Assembly (NCBI GenBank): GCA_902542235.1
Contig: CACBTT010000005.1
Coordinates: forward strand, 16,285-80,284
Length of the DNA: 64,000 nt
Reading direction: 5' to 3'
From: an uncultured Pelagibacteraceae bacterium
GTDB lineage: Bacteria; Pseudomonadota; Alphaproteobacteria; Pelagibacterales; Pelagibacteraceae
The position numbers and the translations under genes were made by a program. How positions within the stretch are numbered: position 1 is the first letter of the stretch; each line of letters starts with the position of its first letter. Shown here piece by piece: positions 45,597 to 54,043 of the stretch. The notes under the pieces are model-generated. The model ran no database searches. It was not told where the DNA came from and saw only the letters and a list, made by a program, of their open reading frames with translations.

Positions 45597-46313
45597 TTAT
45601 TTTTTCTCTGCTTGAGCTTTTCCTTCTTCTTTTCCTTTATCACCATCTGCAGCTTTTTCTGCACCTTCTTCAGTTTTAGCGTCTCCATCCGCAGCTGCCT
45701 CCGCAGTTTCTCCACCTTCTCCTTCAGCTTCTGCTGGTTTTTCAGGTTCTTTAACAACTGTTGGTGCTGCTACTGTCGCGATTACAAAATCTCTTCCTTG
45801 AATTGTAGGTGTTACATTTTCAGGTAAATTTATAAAAGATATTTTAATACTTGCTCCAATATCTAAATTATTTAAATCCACAACTAACTCTGTTGGTATG
45901 TTTTCTGTGGGACATCTTAATTCAACTTTTCGTCTTACTATATTCAAAACTCCACCTCTTTTTAATCCTGGTGATAATTCATGGTTTATAAATTTAACTG
46001 GAATTTCTAAAATTACTTTTGCACCTTTAACAATTCTTAAAAAATCTAAATGTATGGGCTCATCTGTTACTGTATCAAAATCAATAACTCTTGGTAAAAC
46101 TTTTTGTTCTTTACCATTAATATTAATTGAAATTATATTTGATAAAATATTTTCTTTATTTAATAAATTTTTTACTTCTTTAACAGAGACAGAGATTTTT
46201 TGATTTGGCTCCTCTCCTCCATAAATTATTCCCGGAACCATACCTTTACTTCTAAGAGATTTAACTTCACCCTTAGTTTTGGTTTCTCTTATTGTGGCTT
46301 CTAATAAACTCAT
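45597..46313 (-). CDS. rplY: Ribosomal protein L25 (Ctc/TL5 form)
   Basis: L25 binds 5S rRNA. The long Ctc form here has an N-terminal L25 domain (about 1-92; RSKGMVPGIIYGGEEPN, HLDFLRI) and a C-terminal beta domain (about 93-190; VPVKFINHELSPGLKRGGVLN with its variants, VDLNNLDIGASIKISFINLP). The last 45 residues form a low-complexity Ala/Glu/Lys/Gly tail with two AADGD repeats. Such tails are common in alphaproteobacterial L25. It is 45 bases after prs and before pth. Confidence 0.95.
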   Translation of the reverse strand: MSLLEATIRETKTKGEVKSLRSKGMVPGIIYGGEEPNQKISVSVKEVKNLLNKENILSNIISININGKEQKVLPRVIDFDTVTDEPIHLDFLRIVKGAKVILEIPVKFINHELSPGLKRGGVLNIVRRKVELRCPTENIPTELVVDLNNLDIGASIKISFINLPENVTPTIQGRDFVIATVAAPTVVKEPEKPAEAEGEGGETAEAAADGDAKTEEGAEKAADGDKGKEEGKAQAEKK

Positions 46314-46358
46314 AAAGTGTCGGGTTTTTAACTTATGAAACTAAATTTTACAAGTAAA

Positions 46359-47291
46359 TTATTTAAATAGATCTGATACTGAGGTAGAATTTGATATTCT
46401 TTTAATAGCTTCTCCAACCAAATTAGAGATTGTTAATACCTCAATATTCTTAGCTTTTTTAACTTTCATTGAATTGTCTATTGTATCAGTTACAACTAAA
46501 TTTTTTATCGAAGATTTCTTAATTTTTTCAACAGCATTACCACTTAATACACCATGTGTTACATACACATGAACATCTTTAGCTCCTCTTTTTTTTAATT
46601 CAGAAGCTGCATTTACAATTGTTCCACCAGAATCGATTATATCATCAACTAATATACAAGTTTTATTTTTCACATTTCCAATTACATTCATTACTTCTGA
46701 CTTTCCAGGAGCAGGTCTTCTTTTATCTACTATTGCTAAATCTACATTTAACAATTTTCCTAAAGCCCTTGCTCTTGCAGTACCACCAACATCTGGAGCA
46801 ACACAGATTATATTATTTTTTTTTAATTTCTTTTTTATATGTCTAGCAAATATTGGAGTTGCAAATAAATTATCTACTGGAATATCAAAAAATCCTTGAA
46901 TTTGTCCAGAATGTAAATCAACTGTAACGACTCTATCTGCACCGGCTTTCGCAATAAGATTAGATACAAGTTTTGCAGAAATAGATGTTCTTGGAACCAC
47001 CTTTCTATCTTGTCTTGCATATCCAAAATATGGGATCACAGCAGTTATATTTTTGGCCGATGATCTTTTTAAAGCATCAATCGATAGTAGTAATTCCATT
47101 AAATTGTCATTTGCAGGAGATGAAACGGATTGAATTAAAAAAATACTATTGCCTCTAATATTTTCATTAATTTCGATATAGATTTCTCCGTCTGCAAATT
47201 TTCTTATGTTTGAATTCACTAGTCTATTTTTTAGAAATTTAGATATTTTTTGACTAAGATGTTTATTACTGTTTCCTGTGAGAATTTTCAT
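46359..47291 (-). CDS. prs: Ribose-phosphate pyrophosphokinase
   Basis: Prs makes PRPP for nucleotide, His and Trp synthesis. The 310-residue enzyme has FADGEIYIEINENIRG (37-52), the flexible loop region YFGYARQDRKVVPRTSISAKL, the divalent-cation motif VVTVDLHSGQIQGFFDIPVDNL and the PRPP-binding loop CILVDDIIDSGGTIVNAA (near 212-229). All are intact. The prs-rplY-pth-ychF order is typical of proteobacteria. Confidence 0.97.
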   Translation of the reverse strand: MKILTGNSNKHLSQKISKFLKNRLVNSNIRKFADGEIYIEINENIRGNSIFLIQSVSSPANDNLMELLLSIDALKRSSAKNITAVIPYFGYARQDRKVVPRTSISAKLVSNLIAKAGADRVVTVDLHSGQIQGFFDIPVDNLFATPIFARHIKKKLKKNNIICVAPDVGGTARARALGKLLNVDLAIVDKRRPAPGKSEVMNVIGNVKNKTCILVDDIIDSGGTIVNAASELKKRGAKDVHVYVTHGVLSGNAVEKIKKSSIKNLVVTDTIDNSMKVKKAKNIEVLTISNLVGEAIKRISNSTSVSDLFK

Positions 47292-47301
47292 CCGAGATTC
47301 A

Positions 47302-48054
47302 CTATTTAATCATAATTGCAGAAATATTTCTACCATAATCGTTATGCTTATTTTTTTTTGATCTCCTAGAGCTAAAAAAGTTATTTTCTAGAGCGAAGGT
47401 ATCTTTTCTTATTATATCTATTTTTTTAACTCCATTTTCATAAAATTGAGATTTTATATATTCGCTTAAATCAAAATAAATTTTTTTCTTTTTAAATATG
47501 AAGAAATTCAAATTTTTTTTATTTTTTTCCTTAAACAATTTAAAAAAATCATTTTTTACTTCGTAGCTATTTTTTTTTATACATGGCCCGATGCAAGCAA
47601 TCATATCTTTCTCTGAGCATCCATTTTTTTTTAAAAGTTTAATTGTTTTTTTTACTATTCCCTTAAAAGCACCTTTCCACCCAGCATGTATTGCACCAAC
47701 AAATTTTTGCTTTTTTTCTATGATTAGAATTGGTGCACAATCTGCAGTAAGTATACTAATCGCAATATTTTTTTTATTTGTAATCATCGCGTCTCCAGTC
47801 AATCTTTTTTTTGGAATACTACTTATTTTAAAAACTTTGTTACTGTGAATTTGATTAAGAGAAACTAGATTTCCACTTGTGCAGCCTATTTTTTTTGAAA
47901 CTATTTTTAAATTTTTATTTATATTAGAAATTTTATCTTTTGAACCTTTTCCACAATTTAAACTTTTGTAGATTCCTTTTGAGGTGCCACCCAATCTATT
48001 AAAAAAATAATGTGAAATCGATTTTTGATTTCTAAAAATTTTTGACCTAATCAC
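47302..48054 (-). CDS. pgeF: Purine nucleoside phosphorylase/polyphenol oxidase family (YfiH, laccase domain)
   Basis: YfiH-type proteins act on purine nucleosides or on peptidoglycan precursor errors; the name polyphenol oxidase is historical. The 250-residue protein has the zinc ligands in LNQIHSNKV, LTADCAPILI and GAIHAGWKGAFKGIV, and IGPCIKKNSYEV. It is unusually lysine-rich, as expected in this AT-rich genome. It overlaps the MidA-like gene by four bases and precedes prs by ten. Confidence 0.88.
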   Translation of the reverse strand: MIRSKIFRNQKSISHYFFNRLGGTSKGIYKSLNCGKGSKDKISNINKNLKIVSKKIGCTSGNLVSLNQIHSNKVFKISSIPKKRLTGDAMITNKKNIAISILTADCAPILIIEKKQKFVGAIHAGWKGAFKGIVKKTIKLLKKNGCSEKDMIACIGPCIKKNSYEVKNDFFKLFKEKNKKNLNFFIFKKKKIYFDLSEYIKSQFYENGVKKIDIIRKDTFALENNFFSSRRSKKNKHNDYGRNISAIMIK

Positions 48055-49091
48055 TTAAAACCCAAATTAAAATTATTTTTAGATTTGCTTACAAATAATA
48101 CTTTAAACAAAGAGCCCATATATTTTGCATCAATTAATCTTTTTATTCTATAAAATATGTCAGCTTTCTTACTAAATTGTAAATTTTTACTTATTATCTC
48201 GGCTCTTTTTAATATTCCTAATTTAATTAAGAAATTACCTTGTGTTGTTATTAAAGATCTCAAATTAGAATTTGCAAACTCTTTCTTGTACATTTTAAAA
48301 TTTATTAAGTGAGTAATATCTGAATTATAAGGATTTTCTAAAAAACTAATTTTTCTATGCCTCTCAACACTCTGTAAAGTATTTTTCATTTTACCGTCGA
48401 TATAACCATAATCTATCATTAATAAACCACCATTATTTTTAAAAATAAAATTTGACACTTTATTAACAAATTTCATTGCTGAAGGAGAATATTCAACAAA
48501 GTTTTCTTTTTTTATACTATTTCCTAAATACTTCTCAATTACTTTTGATGATACTTTTTCATCGCATACTTCAAACTTATTTTTTTTATATGTTACATAT
48601 TTTTCATACCAACTATTGCTTTTCTTTAAAAATTGTTTGATTGGGAAAGAATCAAAAAATTCATTAGCCAAGAATATAGTTGGAGCTTTTGGAATTTCTT
48701 TTAAATTTCTAATCCAACTTACTTTTTTCTTATCTATTTTACTCTTCTGAATTTTTAACAGTAATGGACTTTTTTCTAAAATTAAGAAATTTGCAGATAA
48801 ACTTATTTCATTAAAATTGTTTAAAGTTTTTATAATTTGTGACATCATTTCACCATTACCTGCACCCAGTTCTACAATATTTATTTTTTTTGGCTTTTTT
48901 AAATTCTCCCAAAATGAAATTAACCAAATAGATATCATTTCTGAAAAAAGAACAGAAATATTCGGAGATGTTATGAAATCACCTTTTTTTCCGAAAGGAT
49001 TTTTTTTAATGTAATAACCATTATCCTTGTCATACAAAGACTTGTAAATAAATCTATCCAATGAGATTTTTTTATTCTGTCCTATTAGCAT
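48051..49091 (-). CDS. SAM-dependent methyltransferase, MidA/NDUFAF7-like (DUF185)
   Basis: A 346-residue protein of the family whose mitochondrial member NDUFAF7 dimethylates an arginine of complex I subunit NDUFS2. The N-terminus has LYDKDNGYYIKKNPFGKKGDFITSPNIS (near 15-42), then the SAM loop IVELGAGNGEMM (about 72-83), LANEFFDSFPIKQF (about 145-158) and GLLMIDYG near 223-230. The same arginine methylation is likely but not shown. It overlaps lgt by 20 bases and pgeF by four. Confidence 0.87.
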   Translation of the reverse strand: MLIGQNKKISLDRFIYKSLYDKDNGYYIKKNPFGKKGDFITSPNISVLFSEMISIWLISFWENLKKPKKINIVELGAGNGEMMSQIIKTLNNFNEISLSANFLILEKSPLLLKIQKSKIDKKKVSWIRNLKEIPKAPTIFLANEFFDSFPIKQFLKKSNSWYEKYVTYKKNKFEVCDEKVSSKVIEKYLGNSIKKENFVEYSPSAMKFVNKVSNFIFKNNGGLLMIDYGYIDGKMKNTLQSVERHRKISFLENPYNSDITHLINFKMYKKEFANSNLRSLITTQGNFLIKLGILKRAEIISKNLQFSKKADIFYRIKRLIDAKYMGSLFKVLFVSKSKNNFNLGFK

Positions 49092-49848
49092 TTTTATAAT
49101 AGATGATAATTAATCCGCAGGTTAGAGCTATACAACTTATAATTTGCCCCATACTCAAATTGAAAAATAAATAACCTAGTTGTTGATCTGGTTCTCTGAA
49201 GAACTCGATAACAAATCTAAAAAATGAGTATAAAATTAAAAAATAACCTGAAATAATACCAGGTGTATTCCTTAATCTACTAAACGACATACTTAAAATA
49301 ATAAATAGAACAACTCCCTCAAATATTGCCTCATAAATTTGTGAAGGATGTCGATTTAAATCATCAATTTTTATAAACTTTACCGACCACGGTACATTTG
49401 TTTCTATGCCATAAAGTTCTGAATTTATGAAATTTGATACTCTTCCAAAAAAAATTCCTATAGGAGAACAAACAGCAACCACATCTAAATAACAAAAAAT
49501 ATTTTGATTTTTATTTTTGCAGAAGAAATGAGTTCCTATAATAATTCCGATCAGTGCACCGTGAAAAGACATGCCTCCTTGCCAAATTTTTATAATCTCA
49601 ACTGGATTACTAATAAAATAAATTGGGTCATAAATAATTACATATCCAAGTCTTCCACCAAGAATGATACTTATGATCAAATAAGTTATATAATCGTCGA
49701 AATACTCTTTTTGAGCTCTATCTTTAATTAGTTTGTTTTTTGCAAAATACCAACCAAATACTAAGCCAAATATATAAGACAAGGAATACCATCTAATTTC
49801 TAATGAAAAGATCTCAAAAGCGACTGGGTCAAAATTATTAATAAACAT
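49072..49848 (-). CDS. lgt: Prolipoprotein diacylglyceryl transferase
   Basis: Lgt adds diacylglycerol to the lipobox cysteine of prolipoproteins. The 258-residue membrane enzyme has about seven helices and the signature GRVSNFINSELYGIETNVPW (near 135-154), as well as GGMSFHGALIGIIIG (about 90-104), with the catalytic HGAL block, and RHPSQIYEAIFEG. It is first of the lgt-midA-pgeF-prs-rplY-pth-ychF run and is divergent from ubiK with 48 bases between. Confidence 0.96.
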   Translation of the reverse strand: MFINNFDPVAFEIFSLEIRWYSLSYIFGLVFGWYFAKNKLIKDRAQKEYFDDYITYLIISIILGGRLGYVIIYDPIYFISNPVEIIKIWQGGMSFHGALIGIIIGTHFFCKNKNQNIFCYLDVVAVCSPIGIFFGRVSNFINSELYGIETNVPWSVKFIKIDDLNRHPSQIYEAIFEGVVLFIILSMSFSRLRNTPGIISGYFLILYSFFRFVIEFFREPDQQLGYLFFNLSMGQIISCIALTCGLIIIYYKNANRTE

Positions 49849-49854
49849 TTAATT

Positions 49855-49873
49855 GTAATATTATAAATATTAC
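49855..49873. promoter_or_regulatory. Perfect 19-base palindrome between lgt and ubiK
   Basis: GTAATATT (49855-49862) and AATATTAC (49866-49873) are perfect inverted arms around ATA, in the only gap between two divergent genes. It could be an operator or overlap the -10 boxes of both promoters. AT-rich palindromes are frequent by chance here. Confidence 0.35.
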
Positions 49874-49896
49874 TTAAACTTTGATAAGAAATTATT

Positions 49897-50139
49897 ATGT
49901 CAAAATCAAGATTCGTATTTGATAAATTTGCAAAATTTTTGGAAGAAGGTTTGGTCAATTACAAAGATTTTAGTGATGAAGTCATAAATATTTTACGATC
50001 AAAAAAAGAGGAAATTATCCTAAAATTAAATTTGGTAAGCAAAGATGAAATCGACGTATTAAATAAAAGAATTGAAAAATTAGAAAAAAAAATCGCTAAA
50101 AAAAAAATAAAAAAAAAAACTAAACAGGCAAAGAAATAA
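49897..50139 (+). CDS. ubiK: UbiK/BMFP family ubiquinone accessory factor
   Basis: An 80-residue coiled-coil protein of the BMFP (YqiC) family. UbiK helps assemble the ubiquinone-synthesis complex in E. coli. Here the N-terminal helix (FVFDKFAKFLEEGLVNYKDF) and the C-terminal coiled coil (DEIDVLNKRIEKLEKKIAKKK) match the family layout of an amphipathic helix and a trimeric coil. The last 18 residues are almost all lysine. It overlaps the convergent sensor kinase by 20 bases. Confidence 0.72.
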   Translation: MSKSRFVFDKFAKFLEEGLVNYKDFSDEVINILRSKKEEIILKLNLVSKDEIDVLNKRIEKLEKKIAKKKIKKKTKQAKK

Positions 50140-51442
50140 TAACTTTTAATCCACCTAAATTAGACTTATCAAATTTAAGATCTCCCCCATGTGATTTCAC
50201 TACATCTGATGATATAGCTAAGCCAAGACCAACACTTGATTTTGTCTCAGATCTACTTTTGTCAATTTTATAAAATGGCTTCAAAACATTTTGATGTTCT
50301 TTCTGTGGTATTCCTGGACCATCATCCTCTATTGAAATATTAATAGTTGATCTTCCTTTTTTTAGATATAATTCAACATTGTCAGCAAATTTTAAAGAAT
50401 TATCTATAAGATTATTAATACATCTACTAATTAAATTCTTTCTTCCATCAAAATAAATTCTCTCTTTTAGAAAATATTTTAGATTTGGTTTCTCGTATTT
50501 TTTGCAAATATCTTCAAGAAGAATAGAAATATCAAACGTTTCGGTTTTATCTTTTGCTCCAGATCTTGCGAATTGAAGATACTCATTTAGCATTTTTTCC
50601 ATTTCATCAACATCTCGTGAGAGTTTTTCCACAACAGTCTTGTCTTTAATCATCGCTATTTGAAGTTTTATCCTTGTCAAAGGTGTTCTTAAATCATGGC
50701 TAATACCCGATAGCATTTCAGATCTTTGATTAAGATGTCTAATTATTCTTTTTCTCATTTTATCAAACTCCAAACCAGCTTTCCGGATTTCAAGTGCTCC
50801 AGAAGGTCTAAATTCGTCAACATCTTCTCCTCGGCCAAATCTTTCAGATGCCTCTGCAAGTTTGGTTATGGGTCTAGTTTGATTCTTTAAAAAAATTATT
50901 GCCACTGCTATCATTAATAATGCTGGCAATGTTATCCAAAGACCAAATAATCTAGCTGAGCTCGCTGTAAGTCTATCTCTTGGAATATAAAATTGAAAAT
51001 ATCCTTTTGAATATCCTATTTTCAAATCAACAACTTCTTTAAAGTTTGTTGTATCAAACCAATAGGTTAAATTTTTTTTCTTTAATTCTCTTCTTAGTGA
51101 TCGATCCACTGGACTAAACCATCTTTCTGGTATTTTATTTGGCAAGATTTTATCTTTTTCATATTTGATATTAAAACCCAAATGTTCTTTAAATAAAATT
51201 ATTATAAAATCTTTGTTTGTTTCATCGTTATCATAAGCATCTATAAATGTTTTGACTTCAGAAACTAATGCCCTAGTCATCCCAGAATTAGTTTTGATCC
51301 AAAGGCTATCAAAAAAAACTAACGAAATAGTTATTTGCATAACAACAATCGGAACGGCAACTATTAATAATCCTCTATAAAAAAGTCTTTTAGGTAAAAT
51401 ATTTTTTATAAATTTATTCAATCCATAAAACATAACCTTCAC
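50120..51442 (-). CDS. EnvZ-like sensor histidine kinase
   Basis: A 440-residue membrane kinase: two helices (about 23-43 and 165-185) enclose a periplasmic domain of about 120 residues, followed by HAMP (about 187-240), the phospho-acceptor His249 in GISHDLRTPLTRIKLQ, and an ATPase domain with N-box CINNLIDNSLKFAD, DDGPGIP and GLGLAISSDVVKSHGG. The layout is that of EnvZ. It overlaps the response regulator by 29 bases, so they form one pair. The sensed signal is unknown. Confidence 0.9.
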   Translation of the reverse strand: MKVMFYGLNKFIKNILPKRLFYRGLLIVAVPIVVMQITISLVFFDSLWIKTNSGMTRALVSEVKTFIDAYDNDETNKDFIIILFKEHLGFNIKYEKDKILPNKIPERWFSPVDRSLRRELKKKNLTYWFDTTNFKEVVDLKIGYSKGYFQFYIPRDRLTASSARLFGLWITLPALLMIAVAIIFLKNQTRPITKLAEASERFGRGEDVDEFRPSGALEIRKAGLEFDKMRKRIIRHLNQRSEMLSGISHDLRTPLTRIKLQIAMIKDKTVVEKLSRDVDEMEKMLNEYLQFARSGAKDKTETFDISILLEDICKKYEKPNLKYFLKERIYFDGRKNLISRCINNLIDNSLKFADNVELYLKKGRSTINISIEDDGPGIPQKEHQNVLKPFYKIDKSRSETKSSVGLGLAISSDVVKSHGGDLKFDKSNLGGLKVIISLPV

Positions 51443-52091
51443 CTCTTATTGTTTGTAAATAATTTGGGCTTTTGGGATTTTCTTCGATTTTTTTTCTAAG
51501 TCTTGTAATTATTACATCAACTGATCTCTCTTTATCAATTTTTATAAGATTTCCAATTTCCTCTCTTTTAAAAATTTTTCCAGGGGAATTAACCATTTTA
51601 TCTAATATTAATTTTTCTGTATTATTGATTTTTATAGACTTGTCATTTTTCAAAATAAATTGCTTATTTAGATCAATCTCAATTTTACCAAATTTAAATT
51701 TTCTCTTCGTATTTCTATGTTTTGTTTTGTTTAATATATTATTAATTCTAAGTATTAATTCTTTAGGCTCAAAAGGTTTTGGAAGGTAATCGTCTGCACC
51801 AATATCTAAACCTTCAATTCTTTCGGAGGCTTCACCTTTCGCAGTTAAAAGAATTATAGGGGTCAAAATTTTATCTTTATTTTCCTTTGTGAATTCTAAA
51901 CCACTCTTTCCCGGCATCATTATATCTAGTACTATCAAGTCAAATTTTATAATCTTAACTTTTTCAAGAGCATCTTCGGCACTATTTGAACTGGTTACAA
52001 GATATTCATTTTGGGAAAGGTATTCTTTAACTAATTCTCTTATGCCATCATCGTCATCTACAACTAAAATATGTGCTTTAAATTTTTCCAT
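51414..52091 (-). CDS. OmpR-family response regulator (PetR-like)
   Basis: A 225-residue regulator with a receiver domain (acidic pocket VVDDDD near 11-14, phospho-acceptor Asp56 in LIVLDIMMPGKSG, Lys in LPKPFEP) and a C-terminal winged-helix domain (about 130-225; RSVDVIITRLRKKIEENPKSPNYLQTIRGEGYVL). Its order after a MarR-type gene resembles the petP-petR pair of Rhodobacter, linked there to cytochrome bc1 expression. It overlaps both neighbours (MarR gene by 14 bases, kinase by 29). Confidence 0.9.
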   Translation of the reverse strand: MEKFKAHILVVDDDDGIRELVKEYLSQNEYLVTSSNSAEDALEKVKIIKFDLIVLDIMMPGKSGLEFTKENKDKILTPIILLTAKGEASERIEGLDIGADDYLPKPFEPKELILRINNILNKTKHRNTKRKFKFGKIEIDLNKQFILKNDKSIKINNTEKLILDKMVNSPGKIFKREEIGNLIKIDKERSVDVIITRLRKKIEENPKSPNYLQTIRGEGYVLWIE

Positions 52092-52521
52092 TAATTATTT
52101 TCTTTAATACGTTATCAAAACTAACAACTTCATTTGCTTTTGATGCAGAGAATGCTTGGTAAATTCTTTTCTTTTGAGCTGAGAAAATTTCATTAAATAA
52201 TTTTTCTCCTTCCTCTGTTAAAAAGACATGTTTTATTCTGGTATCTACTTGATCCTTTTCATATTTTATAGCTTTTAAATTTATTAAATCTTTCAAAACT
52301 CTATTCAAACTTTGCTTCGTAACTTTCAATTTTCTTAAAAGTTCTGATATTGTAATACCCTCATATAACGAAATTAAATGAATAACCTTGTTATGTGCGA
52401 CACCTATGGAGTATTTATTCAATACATTTCTGGCATCTGAGACCGTCTCTCTGTAGCCAAGAAATATTTTTTCAATATATTGTTTGAGATCATCATCTTT
52501 TAAATATAAGAGTTTTTTCAT
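52078..52521 (-). CDS. MarR-family transcriptional regulator (PetP-like)
   Basis: A 147-residue winged-helix regulator. The helix-turn-helix lies around residues 55-95 (ISLYEGITISELLRKLKVTKQSLNRVLKDL), followed by the wing YEKDQVDTRIKHVFLTEEG, which is the MarR pattern. Position directly before an OmpR-type regulator matches PetP of petPR. It is divergent from ilvE across 59 bases; it may control itself, ilvE or petABC, none of which is shown. Confidence 0.82.
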   Translation of the reverse strand: MKKLLYLKDDDLKQYIEKIFLGYRETVSDARNVLNKYSIGVAHNKVIHLISLYEGITISELLRKLKVTKQSLNRVLKDLINLKAIKYEKDQVDTRIKHVFLTEEGEKLFNEIFSAQKKRIYQAFSASKANEVVSFDNVLKKIINGKI

Positions 52522-52535
52522 ATTGGTAAGTTATA

Positions 52536-52562
52536 TTGACATATTATATATACAAATATATT
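52536..52562 (+). promoter_or_regulatory. Candidate ilvE promoter
   Basis: A perfect TTGACA (52536-52541) is followed after 15 bases by TATATT (52557-52562), 18 bases before the ilvE ATG. The spacing is short. An imperfect inverted repeat (TATATTGACA at 52532 to TACAAATATA at 52551-52560) overlaps it and could bind the neighbouring MarR-type protein. Confidence 0.4.
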
Positions 52563-52580
52563 TTTTTATAAAATTAAATA

Positions 52581-53462
52581 ATGATACCTTTCGATAAACG
52601 ATCAGGAAAAATTTGGTACAATAATGAGCTTGTTGAATGGCAAGATGCAAAATGCCATGTAATCAGCCATGGACTTCATTATGCAAGTTTAGTTTTTGAA
52701 GGTGAAAGAGTGTACGATGGAGAAATATTTAAGCTAGAAGAGCATACCGATAGATTATTTTATTCTGCAAAAAGATTAGACATTAATATTCCTTATACAA
52801 AAGATGAAATAAATGAAGCTTCTAAAAAAATAGTAGCGGTTCAAAATATTCAAAATGGATATGTAAGACCATTTGCGTGGAGAGGAAGTGAGATGATGGG
52901 TGTGTCTGCACAGAAAACTTCAATTAATGTAGCAATAGCAACATGGGAATGGCCTGCATATTTTGATCCAAAATTAAAAGCTGAAGGAATAAGATTAAAT
53001 ATTTCTAAATGGCGAAGACCGGCTCCAAACACTATTCCTTGGGATGCAAAAGCAGCTGGATTATATATGATTTGTACCCTTTCAAAACACGAAGCTGAAC
53101 AACAAGGGTACTCAGAATCATTAATGTTAGACTTTGAAGGCAATGTTGCAGAAGGAACAAGTGCAAATATTTTTTTTAAAGATAAAAATAATGAATTACA
53201 CACTCCAACACCAGACTCTTTTTTAAATGGTATTACAAGACAAGCTGTAATTGAATTAGCCAAATCAAAAAATATTAAAGTTCATGAAAGAAAAATTTCT
53301 CCAGATGAACTAGGTAATTTTGATGGATGTTTCTTGACTGGTACTGCAGCTGAAATAACACCTGTTGCAAGTATATCAGATCATAAATACAAAATTTGTG
53401 ATGTTATATTGGGATTATCAAAAAGCTTTGATCATTTAGTTAGACAAAAAAAAGCTGCCTAA
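52581..53462 (+). CDS. ilvE: Branched-chain amino acid aminotransferase
   Basis: IlvE carries out the last transamination for Leu, Ile and Val. The 293-residue fold-type IV PLP enzyme has HGLHYASLVFEGERVY (30-45), the PLP Lys157 in IPWDAKAAGLY, EGTSANIFF and FLTGTAAEITPVASI near 248-262. The RPFAWRGSEMMGV form is typical of alphaproteobacterial IlvE. It converges with pgsA, overlapping by four bases. Confidence 0.93.
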   Translation: MIPFDKRSGKIWYNNELVEWQDAKCHVISHGLHYASLVFEGERVYDGEIFKLEEHTDRLFYSAKRLDINIPYTKDEINEASKKIVAVQNIQNGYVRPFAWRGSEMMGVSAQKTSINVAIATWEWPAYFDPKLKAEGIRLNISKWRRPAPNTIPWDAKAAGLYMICTLSKHEAEQQGYSESLMLDFEGNVAEGTSANIFFKDKNNELHTPTPDSFLNGITRQAVIELAKSKNIKVHERKISPDELGNFDGCFLTGTAAEITPVASISDHKYKICDVILGLSKSFDHLVRQKKAA

Positions 53463-54043
53463 TCCTTATTATCTTCAGATATTGCATGATCTATTCCTTT
53501 TCTAAGATAATCGTACCCAGTATAAAGTGTTAAAAAAGCAGATAGCCATAAAATAATAATACCAATTGTTTGAGCATTGTAATCTTGAAAATTTATTAAT
53601 TTATTCCCCGTTTCCCCAGTCAAAAGTATTGCTATCGAGAACATCTGCAAGAATGTTTTAAGTTTTGCTAAATTAGAAACTGGAAGCTTTATTTTTCCTT
53701 TTGCTAGAAATTCCCTTAAACCTGAAATTAGTATTTCTCTTGTAAGAATTATAATAGCTGCAATAACTTCATAATTTTTTATTGTTTGGTCCATAACTAA
53801 TAAAATTAATGCAGTCGCAACAATAATTTTATCTGCAATAGGATCTAAAAGTTCACCAAGTTTAGACTCTTCTTTAAACATCCTCGCCAAAAGGCCATCT
53901 AAAAAATCTGTAAATGAGGCAATTAAAAAAAGAGCAAATGGTATAACGTCTCCATAAAATCCAGGAAGGTAAAATGTAAAAACAAATATTGGAACAATTA
54001 TTATTCGTCCAATTGTTAAATAATTAGGTATTTTAAATTTCAT
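53459..54043 (-). CDS. pgsA: CDP-diacylglycerol-glycerol-3-phosphate 3-phosphatidyltransferase
   Basis: PgsA makes phosphatidylglycerol phosphate in the membrane. The 194-residue protein starts [20 protein letters not shown] and has the CDP-alcohol transferase motif from about residue 48, [24 protein letters not shown], with all Asp and Gly of the family (DG-x2-AR-x8-G-x3-D-x3-D). [16 protein letters not shown] supports PgsA over PssA. It overlaps uvrC by four bases; uvrC-pgsA is a common pair in proteobacteria. Confidence 0.95.
   Translation of the reverse strand: MKFKIPNYLTIGRIIIVPIFVFTFYLPGFYGDVIPFALFLIASFTDFLDGLLARMFKEESKLGELLDPIADKIIVATALILLVMDQTIKNYEVIAAIIILTREILISGLREFLAKGKIKLPVSNLAKLKTFLQMFSIAILLTGETGNKLINFQDYNAQTIGIIILWLSAFLTLYTGYDYLRKGIDHAISEDNKD

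Noticed and set aside
45543..45827. Phe/Ser/Cys-rich ORF antisense to the L25 tail
   Set aside because: It mirrors the low-complexity Glu/Ala/Lys tail of rplY and shows no protein-like pattern.
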